Shown: positions 21,101 to 32,500 of the stretch, piece after piece
Layout of the letters: each line of letters begins with the position of its first letter
How positions within the stretch are numbered: the stretch's first letter is position 1
Source: Neovahlkampfia damariscottae
Taxonomy: Eukaryota; Heterolobosea; Selenaionea; Neovahlkampfiida; Neovahlkampfiidae
Direction of reading: 5' to 3'
Length of the DNA stretch: 64,000 nt
NCBI GenBank assembly: GCA_016618085.1
Contig: JABLTG010000090.1
Coordinates: 17,814 to 81,813, forward strand
Notes under the pieces: model-generated
What the model saw: the letters and a program-made list of their open reading frames with translations, nothing else
Database searches by the model: none
Told to the model about the DNA's origin: nothing
Made by a program: the position numbers and the translations under genes

Positions 21101-24100
21101 ACCAACTGGACATAATTGACAAACAGATTTTGTTGCTGCACCAACAATGTCAGAAAATGTGCCATTAGGACAAAAAGTACATTCTCCAATTGATTGAATT
21201 CCTTCATTGATTGAATAAGTTCCTTTTGGACATGACAAACATGTGACATCTGAGGTTTGTCCAACACCAGTTGAGTATGTTCCCTTTGGACATGATGTGC
21301 ACTGAGTGGTCGCATTTTTTGATGTATATGTTCCTTTTGGGCATTGTAAACATGTAGAAATTGAAGTTGCGTTTGTCACGTTTGAGTATGTCCCTATTGA
21401 ACATGGTGTGCAAGTTGAACTTCCTCCAATAGAATAATAACCAGCAGGGCATGATAAACATGAACTAAAACCAGTTGTTGGTGTATAGTATCCAGGTGAA
21501 CAATCTTGACAAGTAGAAATTGAAGTTGCTCCAGTTGCAGATGAATATTTACCAGCTGCACAAGAAACACAAAAACTAGATGAGGTTGCGCCAACTGTGG
21601 TTGAATAAGTTCCAGCAGGGCATTTGTCACATGTACTGGCAGTATTAGCTCCAATAACAGTTGAATAAGTTCCAGCAGTGCAATTGGTGCAAACTGTTTT
21701 TGCAAATTCTGAAGTGTATGTACCAGCAGGGCATTGAAGACAATTCAAACTTGAATTTGATCCTACTAAATTTGAGTAGGTTCCAATTGTACATGGAAGA
21801 CATTCATCGGAAGTAGTTGCTCCAATTTTCAATGAATAAGTTCCTGCTGGACAATTTTGACAAGTTGCAACTGATGTAGCTTTAATTGTTGTTGAATATG
21901 TACCAGCAACACAAGGAGTGCATGATGAAGAAGCATTTGAAGAATAAGTTCCTACTACACAATTCAAACACGAAGTTGATCCATTTGCTGAAGAGTATGT
22001 TCCTTCAAGACAATCAGTGCAAGTGTCAATTGATGAAGCTCCAACAACTGTTGAATATTTTCCAGATTGACATGGAATACAAAAAGAACTTGATGAAGCA
22101 GCTATAGTTGTAGACCAAGTTCCAGCTGGACAAGATTCGCAAGTAATTGGTGTGTTTGCTCCAATAACTGTTGAAAATGTTCCAGCGCTACAATTTGAGC
22201 ATGCAGATGTTCCAAGAGAATTTGAATATTTTCCAGCTGGGCAAGGAACACAAGTAGTGTGTGATGATGCTCCAACTACAGAAGAATAAGTACCAATTGG
22301 ACATAGATCGCAATCTCCAAGTGAGGTTGCTCCATATATTACTGAATAACTTCCAACAGGACATTTTACACAAGTCGAATTTGAAGTCGCAGAAACATTT
22401 GTTGAATATGTTCCAGGTTCACATAAAGAGCAAGTTCCTGATGCTTCCAACGAAAATGAACCAGCAGGGCATGCAATACACGAACTAGATCCTTCTGTTG
22501 ATGCATAACTCCCAGCAGGACATTTCTGACATGTTGCTGCTGAAGTTGCTCCCAAAGTTGATGAGTAATATCCAATGCCACATTTTAAACATTCTGATTT
22601 AGATTTCAATCCTCCAATAGATGAGTAACTTCCAGCAGGACATTGTTGACAAGAAGAAATTGAGTTTGCTCCAATCGTTGGAGAAAATGTTCCAGCGCTA
22701 CAATTTCTACAAGATGATGAACCAGATACAGATGCATAAGTTCCTGCAGCACATAAAATACATGCAGAAGTCGAGTTAGCAGCAAGTGTATTTGAATAAG
22801 TTCCAATTGGACAAAATTGACATTCAGATTTTGTTGTAACTCCTTCAACTGTAGAATAAGTTCCCACTGGACATGCTTGACAATCAGAAACAGATGTACC
22901 AACAACAGATGCGTAAGTACCTGCAAGACAGTTAGTGCAAGTTGCTGCTGAAGTTGCTGAGATTGTTGTTGAAAAAGTACCAACAGGACAGGAAGTGCAT
23001 TGTGAAGATCCAGCAGTCGAATACGTACCTTTTCCACAAGGTTGACATGCCGTTTGATTGGTTGCTCCTAATTCTGATGAATAAGATCCAGCTAAACAAT
23101 TTGTACAAAATGAAATTGATGTCAATCCAAAAATTGATGAATAGGTTCCGCCTGGACATTTTTGACAAGTAGTTGAAGATTTAGCTCCGACAGTTGATGA
23201 GTAAGTCCCTGCAGTACAATTTGTACAAAAACTTTGACCTGTTGTCGTCGAGTATGTTCCAGCTGCACATTGTTGACATGTTGAACTAGAATTAGCTCCA
23301 AGTACATTTGAATAACTTCCAATTGGACAAAGTTGACAATCTGAAAGAGTTGAAGAGCCTACAACTGAAGAATAAGTCCCAAGAGGGCATTGAGAGCAAG
23401 ATGTTGTTTCATTTCCTCCTTTTTGTGTTCTATAAGTTCCTGCAGCACATGAAATACAGGCTGTTGAAGAATTTGCACCAATTGTAGTAGAATAAGTTCC
23501 AGCGGAGCATAAGGTGCAAGATGATGATCCTGGACTGGAAGAATAAGTTCCAGCAACACAAGATTGACAGGTAGCAGAAGTTTGGGCACCTAAAACTGAC
23601 GAAAATTTCCCTGCATCACATTGAATACATTTATCAAGTGAATCTGCAGCGATTTCCGAAGAATAAGTACCAGTAGGACATTTTTTGCAACTAGTTGAAG
23701 AACCTGCTCCTATAACATTTGAATATGTTCCAGCTGTACAATTTGAGCAAGAGGTAGATCTAAGAGTGGACGAATATGTTCCAGCAGGACATTGAGTACA
23801 AGTTGAACTTGAATTTGCTCCAATCACTGTTGAAATTGTACCAATAGGACAAGATTGACATAATAAAATTGATGAAGCTCCTTCAATTGAAGAATAAGTT
23901 CCACCAGGACAAGGAGAACAACTACTAATTGATGTAGCTCCAGAAACTGATGAATAAGTGCCTATTGGGCATTTCTGACAAGTTGAAGAACTTGTAGCAC
24001 CAATAGTTTCAGAATAGGTACCAGCTTCACATTTTGAGCATGAAGAAGAACCATCTGTTGAATATGTGCCATTTGGACAAGTTAAACAAGTTGAAATATT

Positions 24101-26185
24101 TGAAGCGCCTAAAGTTGCAGAATATGTTCCAGCAGCACAAGCAGTGCATTGAGAAATTGAAGTTGCTCCTGTTACTGATGAATAATAACCAGATGGACAT
24201 TCTGTACATGTAGCAACTGAAGAAGCGCCAACAGTTTCAGAGTACGTACCAGGAAAACAACTTTTACATGAATTGGATCCTGGATTTGCTGCATAAGTAC
24301 CTGCTTCACATTTTTGACAAATAGAACTTGAATGTGCACCTTCTGTTTTTGAGTATGTTCCAATTGGACATGAAATACAAAAAGATTCCGATGAAGCACC
24401 TTCAGTTGAAGAATAACTACCAGCAGTACAATTTTGACAAACTGATGTTGTGTTTGCTCCAAGAACTGTTGAAAATGTACCAGTTGGGCATTTAGTACAG
24501 CTTGTAGATGAAGTAGCTCCATCTGAAGTTGAATAAGTTCCAGCAGCACATGAGTTACAAGTTGTTTTTGAAGAAGCTCCAATTTTTGAGGAATAAGTAC
24601 CAGAAATACACTTTGTGCAACTTGATGAGCCTAAATTTGATGAATATTCTCCAACACTACAAGGTACACATGTTGAACTTGATGAAGCACCAACAGCAGT
24701 TGATGTTGTACCTGCAGGACATGATTTACAAATACCAATAGTTCCAGTTGAATCTGAAGCACTAAAATAAGTTCCAGCAGGACATGAGTTTGATGCTCTG
24801 CAATATGGAGTTGTACTTTGTGAAGCAGTTGTACAAACAGCAGCTATAGCGCACATATGAAAATCTCCTGAGTAAGCTGCTACAAAACCAGATTCGCCAG
24901 CAGCTACAATACTTGTAACTGATACAGAAGTTGGTGTTGGTAAACTTTGAGCACTTGACCCAGAACCTGAGATTCCTAGATAAAAAGTTTAAAAAAAAAA
25001 GAAAAAACCATTTGCGTTTGAACCAAAAGTATAAATTAATCCATTTTTCATAAAAACACTGCTGTGATAAGCACCAGCAAAAACTTTTAAAATTTGATCA
25101 TTTGTTCCTAAACTAAATCCAAAATTAACTAAAACTGGTTGAGATCTTGAATTAAAACTTCCATCTCCTAATTGAAGGTTTAAATTACTACCCCATGAAG
25201 CAACAGTTCCATCACTCAGTAAAGCAAGTGAATGATCATAACCACATGCAACTTGTTGAACAAATTTGTTTTTTAGAACTCCAGAGACGTCAACAGGAAC
25301 TGGTTTGAGTTGATTAGCAGTTGATCCAAGAATTCCAAGTTGTCCATTAAAGTTAGCACCCCAAGAAATAGCTAAACCATCATCTATTGAAGAATTTAAT
25401 ATAATAAAAAAAAAACCTGTGGAAACTAATACATGTCCTCTTCCAGCAGCCGCAGAAACAATTTTTCTGGAAGCAAATAAAGTTACATCAATTGTTTCAG
25501 CTGTAGTTTTATTAGCAGTTGTTCCGGAACCAAGTTGACCATAAACTCCAGAACCAGAAGAAAAAATAGCCGTGTCTGAAATGAAAACAGCAAAAGCTGC
25601 TCCATCCATTGAACCGGAAACAACATCACGATAACCATTAAATAATAAAGTTGGTACTGTATTTGTGGCACCATTGTTTCCATATTGACCTTTTTTTTAA
25701 TTTTTTTTTTTTTTTCTTACCATTATCATTTGAACCCCAACCATAAACATTATTGCTTGTGTCAATAGCAAAAGTAGTTGTACCACCTGTTGTGGAATGA
25801 ATTGATTTTATAGTAGATGGAAATGATATTTTTGTTTGAACAGAACCATCAATTATTCCTGGGTTTCCGAGAACTGAATCAACATTTGAACCAAAAGCAT
25901 ACAAATTGTTATTTTCTGTGACTACAAAAGAAGTAGATTTACCCATTCCTGATCCTAATAATGTTGCTGTTTTATTAAATTCATCAATAGGTGTTATAAG
26001 TGTTGGATATTTTTGATTTATTGTTGAACTAATTCCTAATTGACCTTTATCATTCAAACCCCAACAAAAAACTAATTTTTTTTTTTAATATATTTTTTAA
26101 TACCTTGGCGAGTATTTACGACAAGACATGTTGACAGGAATAAGATTAAAAGAAAAAAGAAACGGTTTAGTTTTTTGGTTGACAT
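12167..26185 (-). CDS. Giant RCC1 + GCC2/GCC3-repeat transmembrane protein, about 4,629 residues
   Basis: Five exons (26185-26104, 26071-25721, 25689-25417, 25383-25009, 24975-12167); introns are 31-33 nt. The signal peptide (FFFLLILFLSTCLVV) is followed by an RCC1 propeller of about 350 residues with repeats such as VFCWGLNDKGQLG, VYGWGSNDNGQYG and ISWGANFNGQLG. Then come some 3,800 residues of ephrin-receptor-like (GCC2/GCC3) cysteine units of consensus CPAGTYSxxxGAxSxxxCxxC. The end has TM segments LIWPILFLEIVVVVGALIV and GGLITVVVLLGITFIMISST, a Cys-rich ectodomain (CDCYWACENC) and a last hydrophobic stretch near MGALAGLFYRLGLAAVIAV. Probable cell-surface adhesion or recognition protein; ligand unknown. 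A TTGGCCAATC box lies 10 bp upstream of the ATG. Confidence 0.9.
13330..24800 (-). repeat. Tandem array of about 160 GCC2/GCC3-type cysteine units (about 72 bp each)
   Basis: Coding repeat inside the giant gene. The unit is about 24 codons, alternating CPxGTYS and GAxSxxxCxxC halves, with two units per domain of about 48 residues. The unit count is estimated from array length divided by unit length, not counted. Units have diverged in DNA sequence, so this is an old expansion rather than a simple satellite. Long antisense open frames across it are by-products of the regular codon pattern. Confidence 0.9.
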
Positions 26186-26408
26186 AAACTCGTTTGGCCA
26201 ATCGTATTGTGAAAATAATCTAATTGGACAAAGAATAAAAAAAATGAGGTTTTTTCATCAATCTATTTATTTTAAAAAAAACTGATAATCTATTTTCTTC
26301 AAAACTAAAGTTGATCTGTTTTTTTCAACCAACAAATTTGTATTTCAAATCCGCCAATGGGATAAATTTATTAAAGAAAGCACTAAATTCCGAAGATTAA
26401 AAGAACCC
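26186..26408. promoter_or_regulatory. Divergent promoter between giant RCC1/GCC gene and START gene
   Basis: 223 bp between two outward-facing start codons. TTTGGCCAATCG at 26193-26204 serves the minus gene and ATTGGAC at 26221-26227 lies further out. The plus gene has AACCAACAAAT near 26328 and a GCCAATGGG at 26354-26362, about 50 bp before its ATG. Regulatory role inferred. Confidence 0.45.
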
Positions 26409-27268
26409 ATGTCCATCTTCCGAAAAACTTCATCAACCACTGAAAAAACAAAAGAAACCGAACAAAAAGATCCAATGGAACCATTTGTACTGAAAGACAT
26501 GAAAGACTACACTCCGCCTTCTGTAGATTTGTTCATGTACTTCAAAGATTTTATTACCAAAGACGATGATGGATGGCATAAAGTGCTTAATAGTGAAAAC
26601 TGCACTGTTTCCACCAAAGAGTCGAAATTTTGTAAGGTAAACGTGATTAGAATTCGTTCAGAATTTGAACATGACGCCAGTTGGATTGCTGACTTAGTGA
26701 AAGATGATAAATTTTTCATGTTAAAAGCTGCAGATGATTTATTTTTAGAATGGAAGGAAGTTAAAAAAATTGATGAAAATAACACAGTGAATTATTGTAA
26801 GTTTCACATATTTTTTAAACTTTCTCAGTTGCTTCAAAAGCTCCACTTAGAATCATTGCACCAAGAGATTTTTTAACATTTAGAAATTATTATACTTCTC
26901 CTGAGGGTGAAGAAATGATTCTAATTAGAAGTGTTTTACATGATGATTTTCCAGAAAAGAAAGATATTGTACGAGCGCATGTCCATTTAACAGCATATTA
27001 TATTCATCCAAAAGAAGGAGGTGGATGCGTCATGAATTATATGACACAAACTGATATGCGTGGTTATATACCAATATGGGCTGTCAATAAAGGAGCTTCA
27101 ATACTTGGACAAAGAGCAGTTGATCAGTTGAACCAAATGAGTAAAATTTATCCAGAATATTTAGAGGAACAAAAAAAAGAAAAAGAAAAAAAAAAACAGG
27201 AAGAAGTAAAAGAAGATGAAGAAAAAAAAACGGAAGAAATTAAATCTGATAAAATTGAACCAAATTAA
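26409..27268 (+). CDS. START-domain lipid-transfer protein
   Basis: 275 residues in two exons (26409-26796, 26829-27268; 32-nt intron). Residues about 35-240 form a START domain: DDDGWHKVLNSENCTVSTKE at the start, VIRIRSEFEHDA, FASKAPLRIIAPRDFLTFRN across the splice junction, then VHLTAYYIHPKEGGGCVMNY and GYIPIWAVNKGASIL with the C-terminal helix. START domains bind sterols, phospholipids or ceramides in a helix-grip pocket; the ligand here cannot be read from sequence. The tail is a highly charged Lys/Glu run. No membrane segment or other domain, so probably cytosolic. Confidence 0.88.
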
Positions 27269-27516
27269 ATCGAAAATATTATTCAAAAAGTAGATTGGAA
27301 ATTACTTGTACTTTACCATAATAAAAAAAATAGATTTTCCGTATTTTTTTGTTTTATTTTGTACGTTGTTTTTGTTCAAGAAAATTGGCCGTTCGATTAT
27401 TGCCTTCCTGAATCTGTTAAAGGATAATCAAGGAAACGTCTAATGGTAGAATTCTGGAAGGGTTTTATTTGTGAGTTTTTGTTTACAAAATTCCAAAAAT
27501 TTTTTCAGGAAATTTT

Positions 27517-27872
27517 TTATTCTTCGTTCATCAAATTTGAATTAAATTCTTCAACTTGTTTATTAAATGTTGTCATAACATGTTCAGCTATAAGCGCAAG
27601 ATTATCTAAACCTTCATTCATTACTTCTTGAGTTGATGTTGAATTTGTTTGAACTCTCATATTCATTTTATTCTCCAAAGGATGAGGTACTGTATATCCG
27701 CAAAAATCTGTTTTTTTATTTTTCATCAAAATATAACGCAAAGAATTTCCAATTGTATGATCTTCGTCATAAAAAATATAAGTCGCAACATTTTGATCAA
27801 TTTGTTCCTACTTTTTTTAATTTTTATGTTTAGTTTTACTATTTCAACTTTTTTTTGTTTTTTTTCACTCAT
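27517..27872 (-). CDS. RPAC2: RNA polymerase I/III subunit RPAC2 (AC19)
   Basis: 107 residues in two exons (27872-27840, 27807-27517; 32-nt intron). The RPB11-like dimerisation fold is clear: VATYIFYDEDHTIGNSLRYI, then LMKNKKTDFCGYTVPHPLEN and KMNMRVQTNS, which are the family signatures, and a C-terminal helix LDNLALIAEHVMTTFNKQ. RPAC2 pairs with RPAC1 in the assembly platform of RNA polymerases I and III. The acceptor is the second AG in AAAAAAAGTAG; the first would put TAG in frame. AATAAA overlaps the stop. It is head-to-head with DPH4. Confidence 0.93.
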
Positions 27873-27939
27873 CAAAATTTGTGTTGTTTGTTACTTTTTT
27901 TGATCCAAGGATTGATTTGATTGGTTGTTGTTGTGTTAA
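27873..27939. promoter_or_regulatory. 67-bp bidirectional promoter, RPAC2/DPH4
   Basis: Only 67 bp separate the two ATGs. It contains one GATTTGATTGGTTG element (27912-27925), about 15 bp from the DPH4 start, and a GATCCAAGG on the RPAC2 side. It is one of the tightest divergent pairs in the window. Confidence 0.6.
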
Positions 27940-28439
27940 ATGTTTTTGGAACAAGAAAGCAAACAAAGCTTTTACGAAATTTTAAACGTGAAAAGAGATG
28001 AAAATGTCGACATAATTAAAAAAGAATACACAAAGTTAATCAAAAAATATCATCCAGACGTTAGTTCTTCAGAAACGGAAAATTTATTTTTAGTTGTTCA
28101 AGAAGCATGGTAAGAAAAAAAAATGAAAATTGAAAATTAAAGGGAAACATTAAAAGACAATGAAAAAAGAAAAAAATATGATCAAACTCTTCAAAGTTTT
28201 TTTTTTTTTTTTTTAAATTTTTTGTTATACTAGTTTTGGAATTTGAAACAAAAAAGAATCATGGAAAGATCACTGATGTCATAAAAATAGATGAATTAGA
28301 TTTCAATGAACAAGAAGAAACATTTTCTTCTGACTGTAGATGTGGTTATTCTTATACAATAACATTAAAAGAATTAGAAAATGGATTAGACGAAGTACAA
28401 TGTTCTGGATGTTCTTTATTCATAAAAGGTAAAAAATAA
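27940..28439 (+). CDS. DPH4: Diphthamide biosynthesis J-protein DPH4 (DNAJC24)
   Basis: 142 residues in three exons (27940-28109, 28143-28195, 28234-28439). The N-terminal J-domain contains SFYEILNVKRDENVDIIKK, KYHPDVSSSE with the HPD motif, and EAWETLKDNEKRKKYDQTL across intron 1. The C-terminal CSL zinc finger has CRCGYSYTITLKEL and VQCSGCSLFIKGKK, giving the four Cys ligands. DPH4 works with DPH3 and DPH1/2 in the first steps of diphthamide formation on EF-2. Intron 2 is GT followed by about 20 T. The arrangement and length match the family. Confidence 0.93.
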
Positions 28440-28613
28440 ATGAAAAAAAGATATGGAATTCTCTTTTGGAAAAACCACAATGATGAAATTAAGATCGCTC
28501 AGTTTAACTTTGCAAGTCTCTGGGAGACTAATGAAATAAAAAATCTTCTCTCTGAGTGGTTCAGTAAAAAAAAAAAAGGGAATTTCCATTCTTTTTTTTT
28601 TGAAGAGCAATAA
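28440..28613 (+). CDS. Small open frame of 57 codons, doubtful
   Basis: The ATG directly follows the DPH4 stop (TAAATG) and opens MKKRYGILFWKNHNDEIKI, AQFNFASLWETNEIKNLLSE and a Phe-rich end. Composition is protein-like, but no family is recognised and there is no independent promoter box. It may be a relic or chance. The rest of the gap to 28867 holds a TTGATTGGTTC box at about 28823, belonging to the SNARE gene. Confidence 0.2.
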   Translation: MKKRYGILFWKNHNDEIKIAQFNFASLWETNEIKNLLSEWFSKKKKGNFHSFFFEEQ

Positions 28614-28867
28614 CTAACAGTTTAATTAGTTGAACTTTGATTATTGGCAAAACTGAACGAAAGAAAAGATGTAAAGGAATGATGACTATTAGTTCAAAGT
28701 GAGAATTAAGAATATTGGTTTGACAAGAATAATAAGTTGGAAATAAAATTTACAAACATCACAAGAGATCAAAAGAGCATTATATACTAAAATATTTCGA
28801 AATAATTGAATCAATTCTTATATTGATTGGTTCAAATTTTTCTAAAAATAAAAAATTAGTGCACACC

Positions 28868-29209
28868 ATGCAGGATGAACAACAATTACTTGAAGATCAA
28901 AAGAAACTAATATCTCGTAAGAATGAACACATTTACATTAATTTCAAGAACAAGAGAAGGATTTAGTTGTAATTTCTCAATCTTTGGAGAGAATAAAAAA
29001 TATTGCTCAAGGAACGAATGATGAATTACTACTTCAAAAAGGATTGTTAAATAATTTAGAAAAAGGTGTAACAAAAACAAAAGAAGTAAAAAAAAAAAAA
29101 AAATTGTTTTTGACTAAAAAATTGACAGAAAATAGAATATGAAAACAAAAGAATGGATTTTTTATCTAAGGGTAAAGCAACTTCATCCTGGACATCTTGG
29201 TTTTGGTGA
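28868..29209 (+). CDS. Small t-SNARE (Q-SNARE) domain protein without transmembrane segment
   Basis: 88 residues in three exons (28868-28916, 28949-29085, 29129-29209). The reassembled protein is one SNARE helix with heptad hydrophobics: DLVVISQSLERIKNIAQGT, NDELLLQKGLLNNLEKGVTK and TKEKIEYENKRMDFL. The zero-layer residue appears to be Gln, as in Qb/Qc SNAREs of the SNAP-25 class. The C-terminus KATSSWTSWFW is aromatic but too short to span a membrane, so anchoring may be peripheral. Role: vesicle fusion; the partner and compartment are unknown. All splice junctions keep the helix phase, which supports the model. Confidence 0.7.
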
Positions 29210-29498
29210 TTAAAAATTCATTTATTGTAAATACAGAATTTTAATTTTATTGTTGAAACTCATTTCTCCATTCATATTACCTATTTACTACTTGGGTACA
29301 TCCTTGCTAATAGAATTTGTTGATAAAAATTTTAATAAAAAATGTTATTTGATTTGATTGGTTTGTGAACAAAACAGAGATGAAAGGTTTCAACTCTAAA
29401 TTCAACAAATTATCTTTTTGATAACTAAATTTGTATTTTTTGTTGATCTTCAAAGTACTTATCAAATGAAAAGAAAAATAACTTGATCATTCTTTCAA

Positions 29499-30317
29499 AT
29501 GAATATTGAAGAAACTATTGAAAATACTCAAGATTCAAAAAAAACTATTCATCAAACAAAAAGATTTACTCAACATGAAATCAGGATATTAAATAAAGTG
29601 TACACTCAAAATCCATTTCCAAGTTCAGAAACAGTAAAAAAAAAAATTAAAATTAAATGAAAGAAACAACAACTTGCCAATTTCTTAAAACAAGACAAAA
29701 AAAGTATTCAAATATGGTTTCAGAATCAAAGATCAAGAATGAAAAAATTAGAAAATTCAAAACCTTTTCAAGAATTGCAATTCAAACAGTCACTTGATAA
29801 ACCAAAAGGAGGAAAGTTTCCAAAAGAAAATTCAATCAAATTGATATCTCAAAACAAATTAAATGAGGAGATTAAAGGTGAATTTGATGAAGAATTAAGA
29901 ATTCATACATTCAATTTTTTCAATTGCTCAAAATGCAGTATTGGAAATTCTCAAATGGAAGATAACTTTATCAATATTTTCATTGATGGAAATAAGAAAC
30001 AGTTCAACGTCGAATTTTCAAATTTCAAAAGAATTGAATTTGATTATTTTGACATTTCAAAATTAACAAGTAATTTTCAAAAAGAAAAAGGAGTTTATTC
30101 AATTGTTTTTCAGCTTTTTAGATTTCCAAAATATTCAGTTCAAATTATTGAAAACAAATGGAAAAATATACTTCCTGTGCTTTTTGCAAATCAAAATTTT
30201 GTAGAGAGCAAAATTATTGAAGTGGAGATGACCAAAGCTCAATATGTTTTATTTTTGAATAAAATTAGACAAATACACATCAGATTTCAAGATTGTAGTT
30301 TGGTTGTTGAAAAATAA
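29499..30317 (+). CDS. Homeodomain protein
   Basis: 262 residues in two exons (29499-29633, 29664-30317; 30-nt intron inside the homeobox). The homeodomain starts near residue 20 with QTKRFTQHEIRILNKVY and PFPSSET, then after the intron KQQLANFLKQDKKSIQIW joins FQNQRSRMKKLEN; the recognition-helix core WFQNQRxRxK is intact. The roughly 170 residues after it match nothing I know and contain FFNCSKCSIGNSQ. Probable sequence-specific transcription factor in the nucleus. An earlier ATG at 29465 is closed by a stop, so the start at 29499 is used. A GATTTGATTGG box lies at about 29350. Confidence 0.82.
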
Positions 30318-30335
30318 ACTTTAATTTCAAAAAAT

Positions 30336-32406
30336 TTAAAATTTATGTTTTTTATCATGTCCTTTTTTCCTATCATGATTAGCGACTTGTGACTTATTCT
30401 TGGATTTGTTGTCTCTATTTTTTGCTTCTTTTTCTTTTTTTTCTTTTTTTTCTTTCAAAATCTCATCTTTTGTTTTTGGAACTTTTAGTTCTTTTTGTAT
30501 TTTTGGTTTAACTTCTTCTTTCTTTTTTTGTTGATGGTATACTTTTGGTGGTGCTTTCTTCACTTCTTCTTCTTCATTTTTTTTTTTTGGTCTGTTTGGA
30601 TTTTGAATAAAGAATGGATCTTTTTCTTCAATAGCTTTTGCTGTCAAATATTCATCATAAGAATCATCATATTCATCATCATATGTATAAGAATCCAAAA
30701 TTCTAAAAGGATTAAAAAATTTGAATATTTTGTTTTACTTGTTTTGTAATTCTTCATCAATGACTCCTAATTTGATTTTTGAATTTTTTTTACCCCTATG
30801 AACAGATTCAAAGAAATCAACTTTATTCCAAGTTGTAGGTGACATATCTTCAAAATTGTTAGATTTTTATTAAATTTATTCAAACCTGAAGTTAAAGGTG
30901 ATGAAAGATCAACACCAACATCAACTGAAAATGATAATTTTGTTTTATTTTCAATTCTCAATTGCATTGGTAATTTTTGTTCTAAAATAGCAGATGTTGT
31001 TCTTTCAATATCATTTTTATAATAATTCAAACATTTTTCTAAATGTTCTTTTGACATTTCAGGAAATACTTCTTGTAATTTTGATACATTTTTTGATTTA
31101 TTCTTTTCAAATTTTTCATCAAATATTTTTGAATTTGACAAAATGACAGATAAAATTTTAACAATAAATGATTCATCATTATCAATTATAATACCACTTG
31201 ATGTCCAATTTTGTAATGATCTATCTAACTCAGATTTTGTATTTATTTCATATAAAAATAAACCACCATATTTTTCAACTAATTTTGAGTATTCTCCTGT
31301 TCCAAATAATCTTTCTGACATATGTGGTAAATCTTGAATCAAATTGAAAAATATTTCTGAAATATTTAATGATTTCAAATCTAATATTTTTTCAAACACT
31401 TTTATTTTTTCATCATTCATTTTTTCAAAATAATTCTCTTTTAAAAAATTTTCTTTTTCTTTTGAAATTAAATATTTCATAGATGATTTTAAAATTTTAT
31501 CAATAATCTCTAAAATATTCATTTTTATAATCTTTTTGATTTGTGAATATTTTTCATCTATTTTTGAAAGTATAACTTCATAAATGATAACATTCTGGAA
31601 AATGAATTCTGTTTTTAAGAAACTAAATGAAACTAATGGAAATGAAAGTAATAAATTTTTGATTGAATGTGTAAAATCTATTAAATAATTCAATAAATCT
31701 TCTTCATTTGATTTTGTTATGGTTTGTTTTAATATTTCATTCAATGATTTACAAAGTTTTGGTATTGAATAAATAAAATCTAAAATTAACAATTACAATT
31801 CTTTTTAACGCTTTTTTACCTTGGTAGTAGTTTGGATTTTCGTTGAATATTTTTTCAATCAACTCTTTAGTGACATGTTGATTTTTTGGGTAGTATATTG
31901 ATGCAATATCATAAATAGTTGGTATATCTATAATCCAAAAATTATATAAAATTTCTCCTTTTTCTTTTTCAAAAATGACTTCTTCCTCTTTTGTTGGTTG
32001 GTCAAATAAAAGTCGATAAAAACAAGTGAACACGCGATTAGATAAATCATATTCAAGTTCATATTCTTTGTTTTCAAAGTTTAAATCAATTTCATAACTT
32101 CTTGGACAACCACTAACGTCGTTCTTTTAATTTTTTTTTTTCGTCAACTTACCTTAAATAAGAGTTTAAAAAGTCATGTAATGACTTTGAAGTTAATAAT
32201 TGATTCCAAAATTCGGAAAAATTCAACTTTAAAAGATGTTTCAAGTCTTCATTTTGACTCTTTAAAATTTCCGTTCTTTTTTTTTTTAATTTTATTTTTA
32301 CGAACCTCTTCTCGATATTTTCTGATGTATATGATATAATTTCAATTTGAGGTTCTTTAGAATTCAAATTTTTTTGAAATGTCTTCACAGCCTCTTTCAT
32401 GAACAT
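30336..32406 (-). CDS. ASCC2: ASCC2/Cue3-like subunit of the ribosome-quality-control trigger complex
   Basis: 628 residues in six exons (32406-32306, 32275-32153, 32112-31820, 31779-30886, 30847-30739, 30702-30336). The N-terminal helical part includes KLNFSEFWNQLLTSKSLHDF, PRSYEIDLNF and IFNENPNYYQDFIYSIPKLC. A CUE ubiquitin-binding domain follows (VSKLQEVFPEMSKEHLEKCL, NYYKNDIERTTSAILEQKLP), then the family-typical acidic LDSYTYDDEYDDSYDEY and a basic end KEKEAKNRDNKSKNKSQVAN. With ASCC3 helicase this protein helps split collided ribosomes. The order of segments matches ASCC2 throughout. Confidence 0.9.
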
Positions 32407-32500
32407 TTCTTAACTACAAGTTGAATCCAATTTGATTGGACTAAATTTAAAACAAAAAAATAATCAATTTAGAAATTGAAAATAAACAATTTTAAATAAT

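Noticed and set aside
13330-24800. CRISPR-like or satellite array
   Set aside because: The repeats are codon-phased protein units with diverged DNA, not identical repeats with unique spacers.
12167-24856. Many antisense and out-of-frame open frames of 60-140 codons across the giant gene
   Set aside because: They come from the regular codon pattern of the repeats, are Leu/His/Gln rich and lack starts, promoter boxes and domains.
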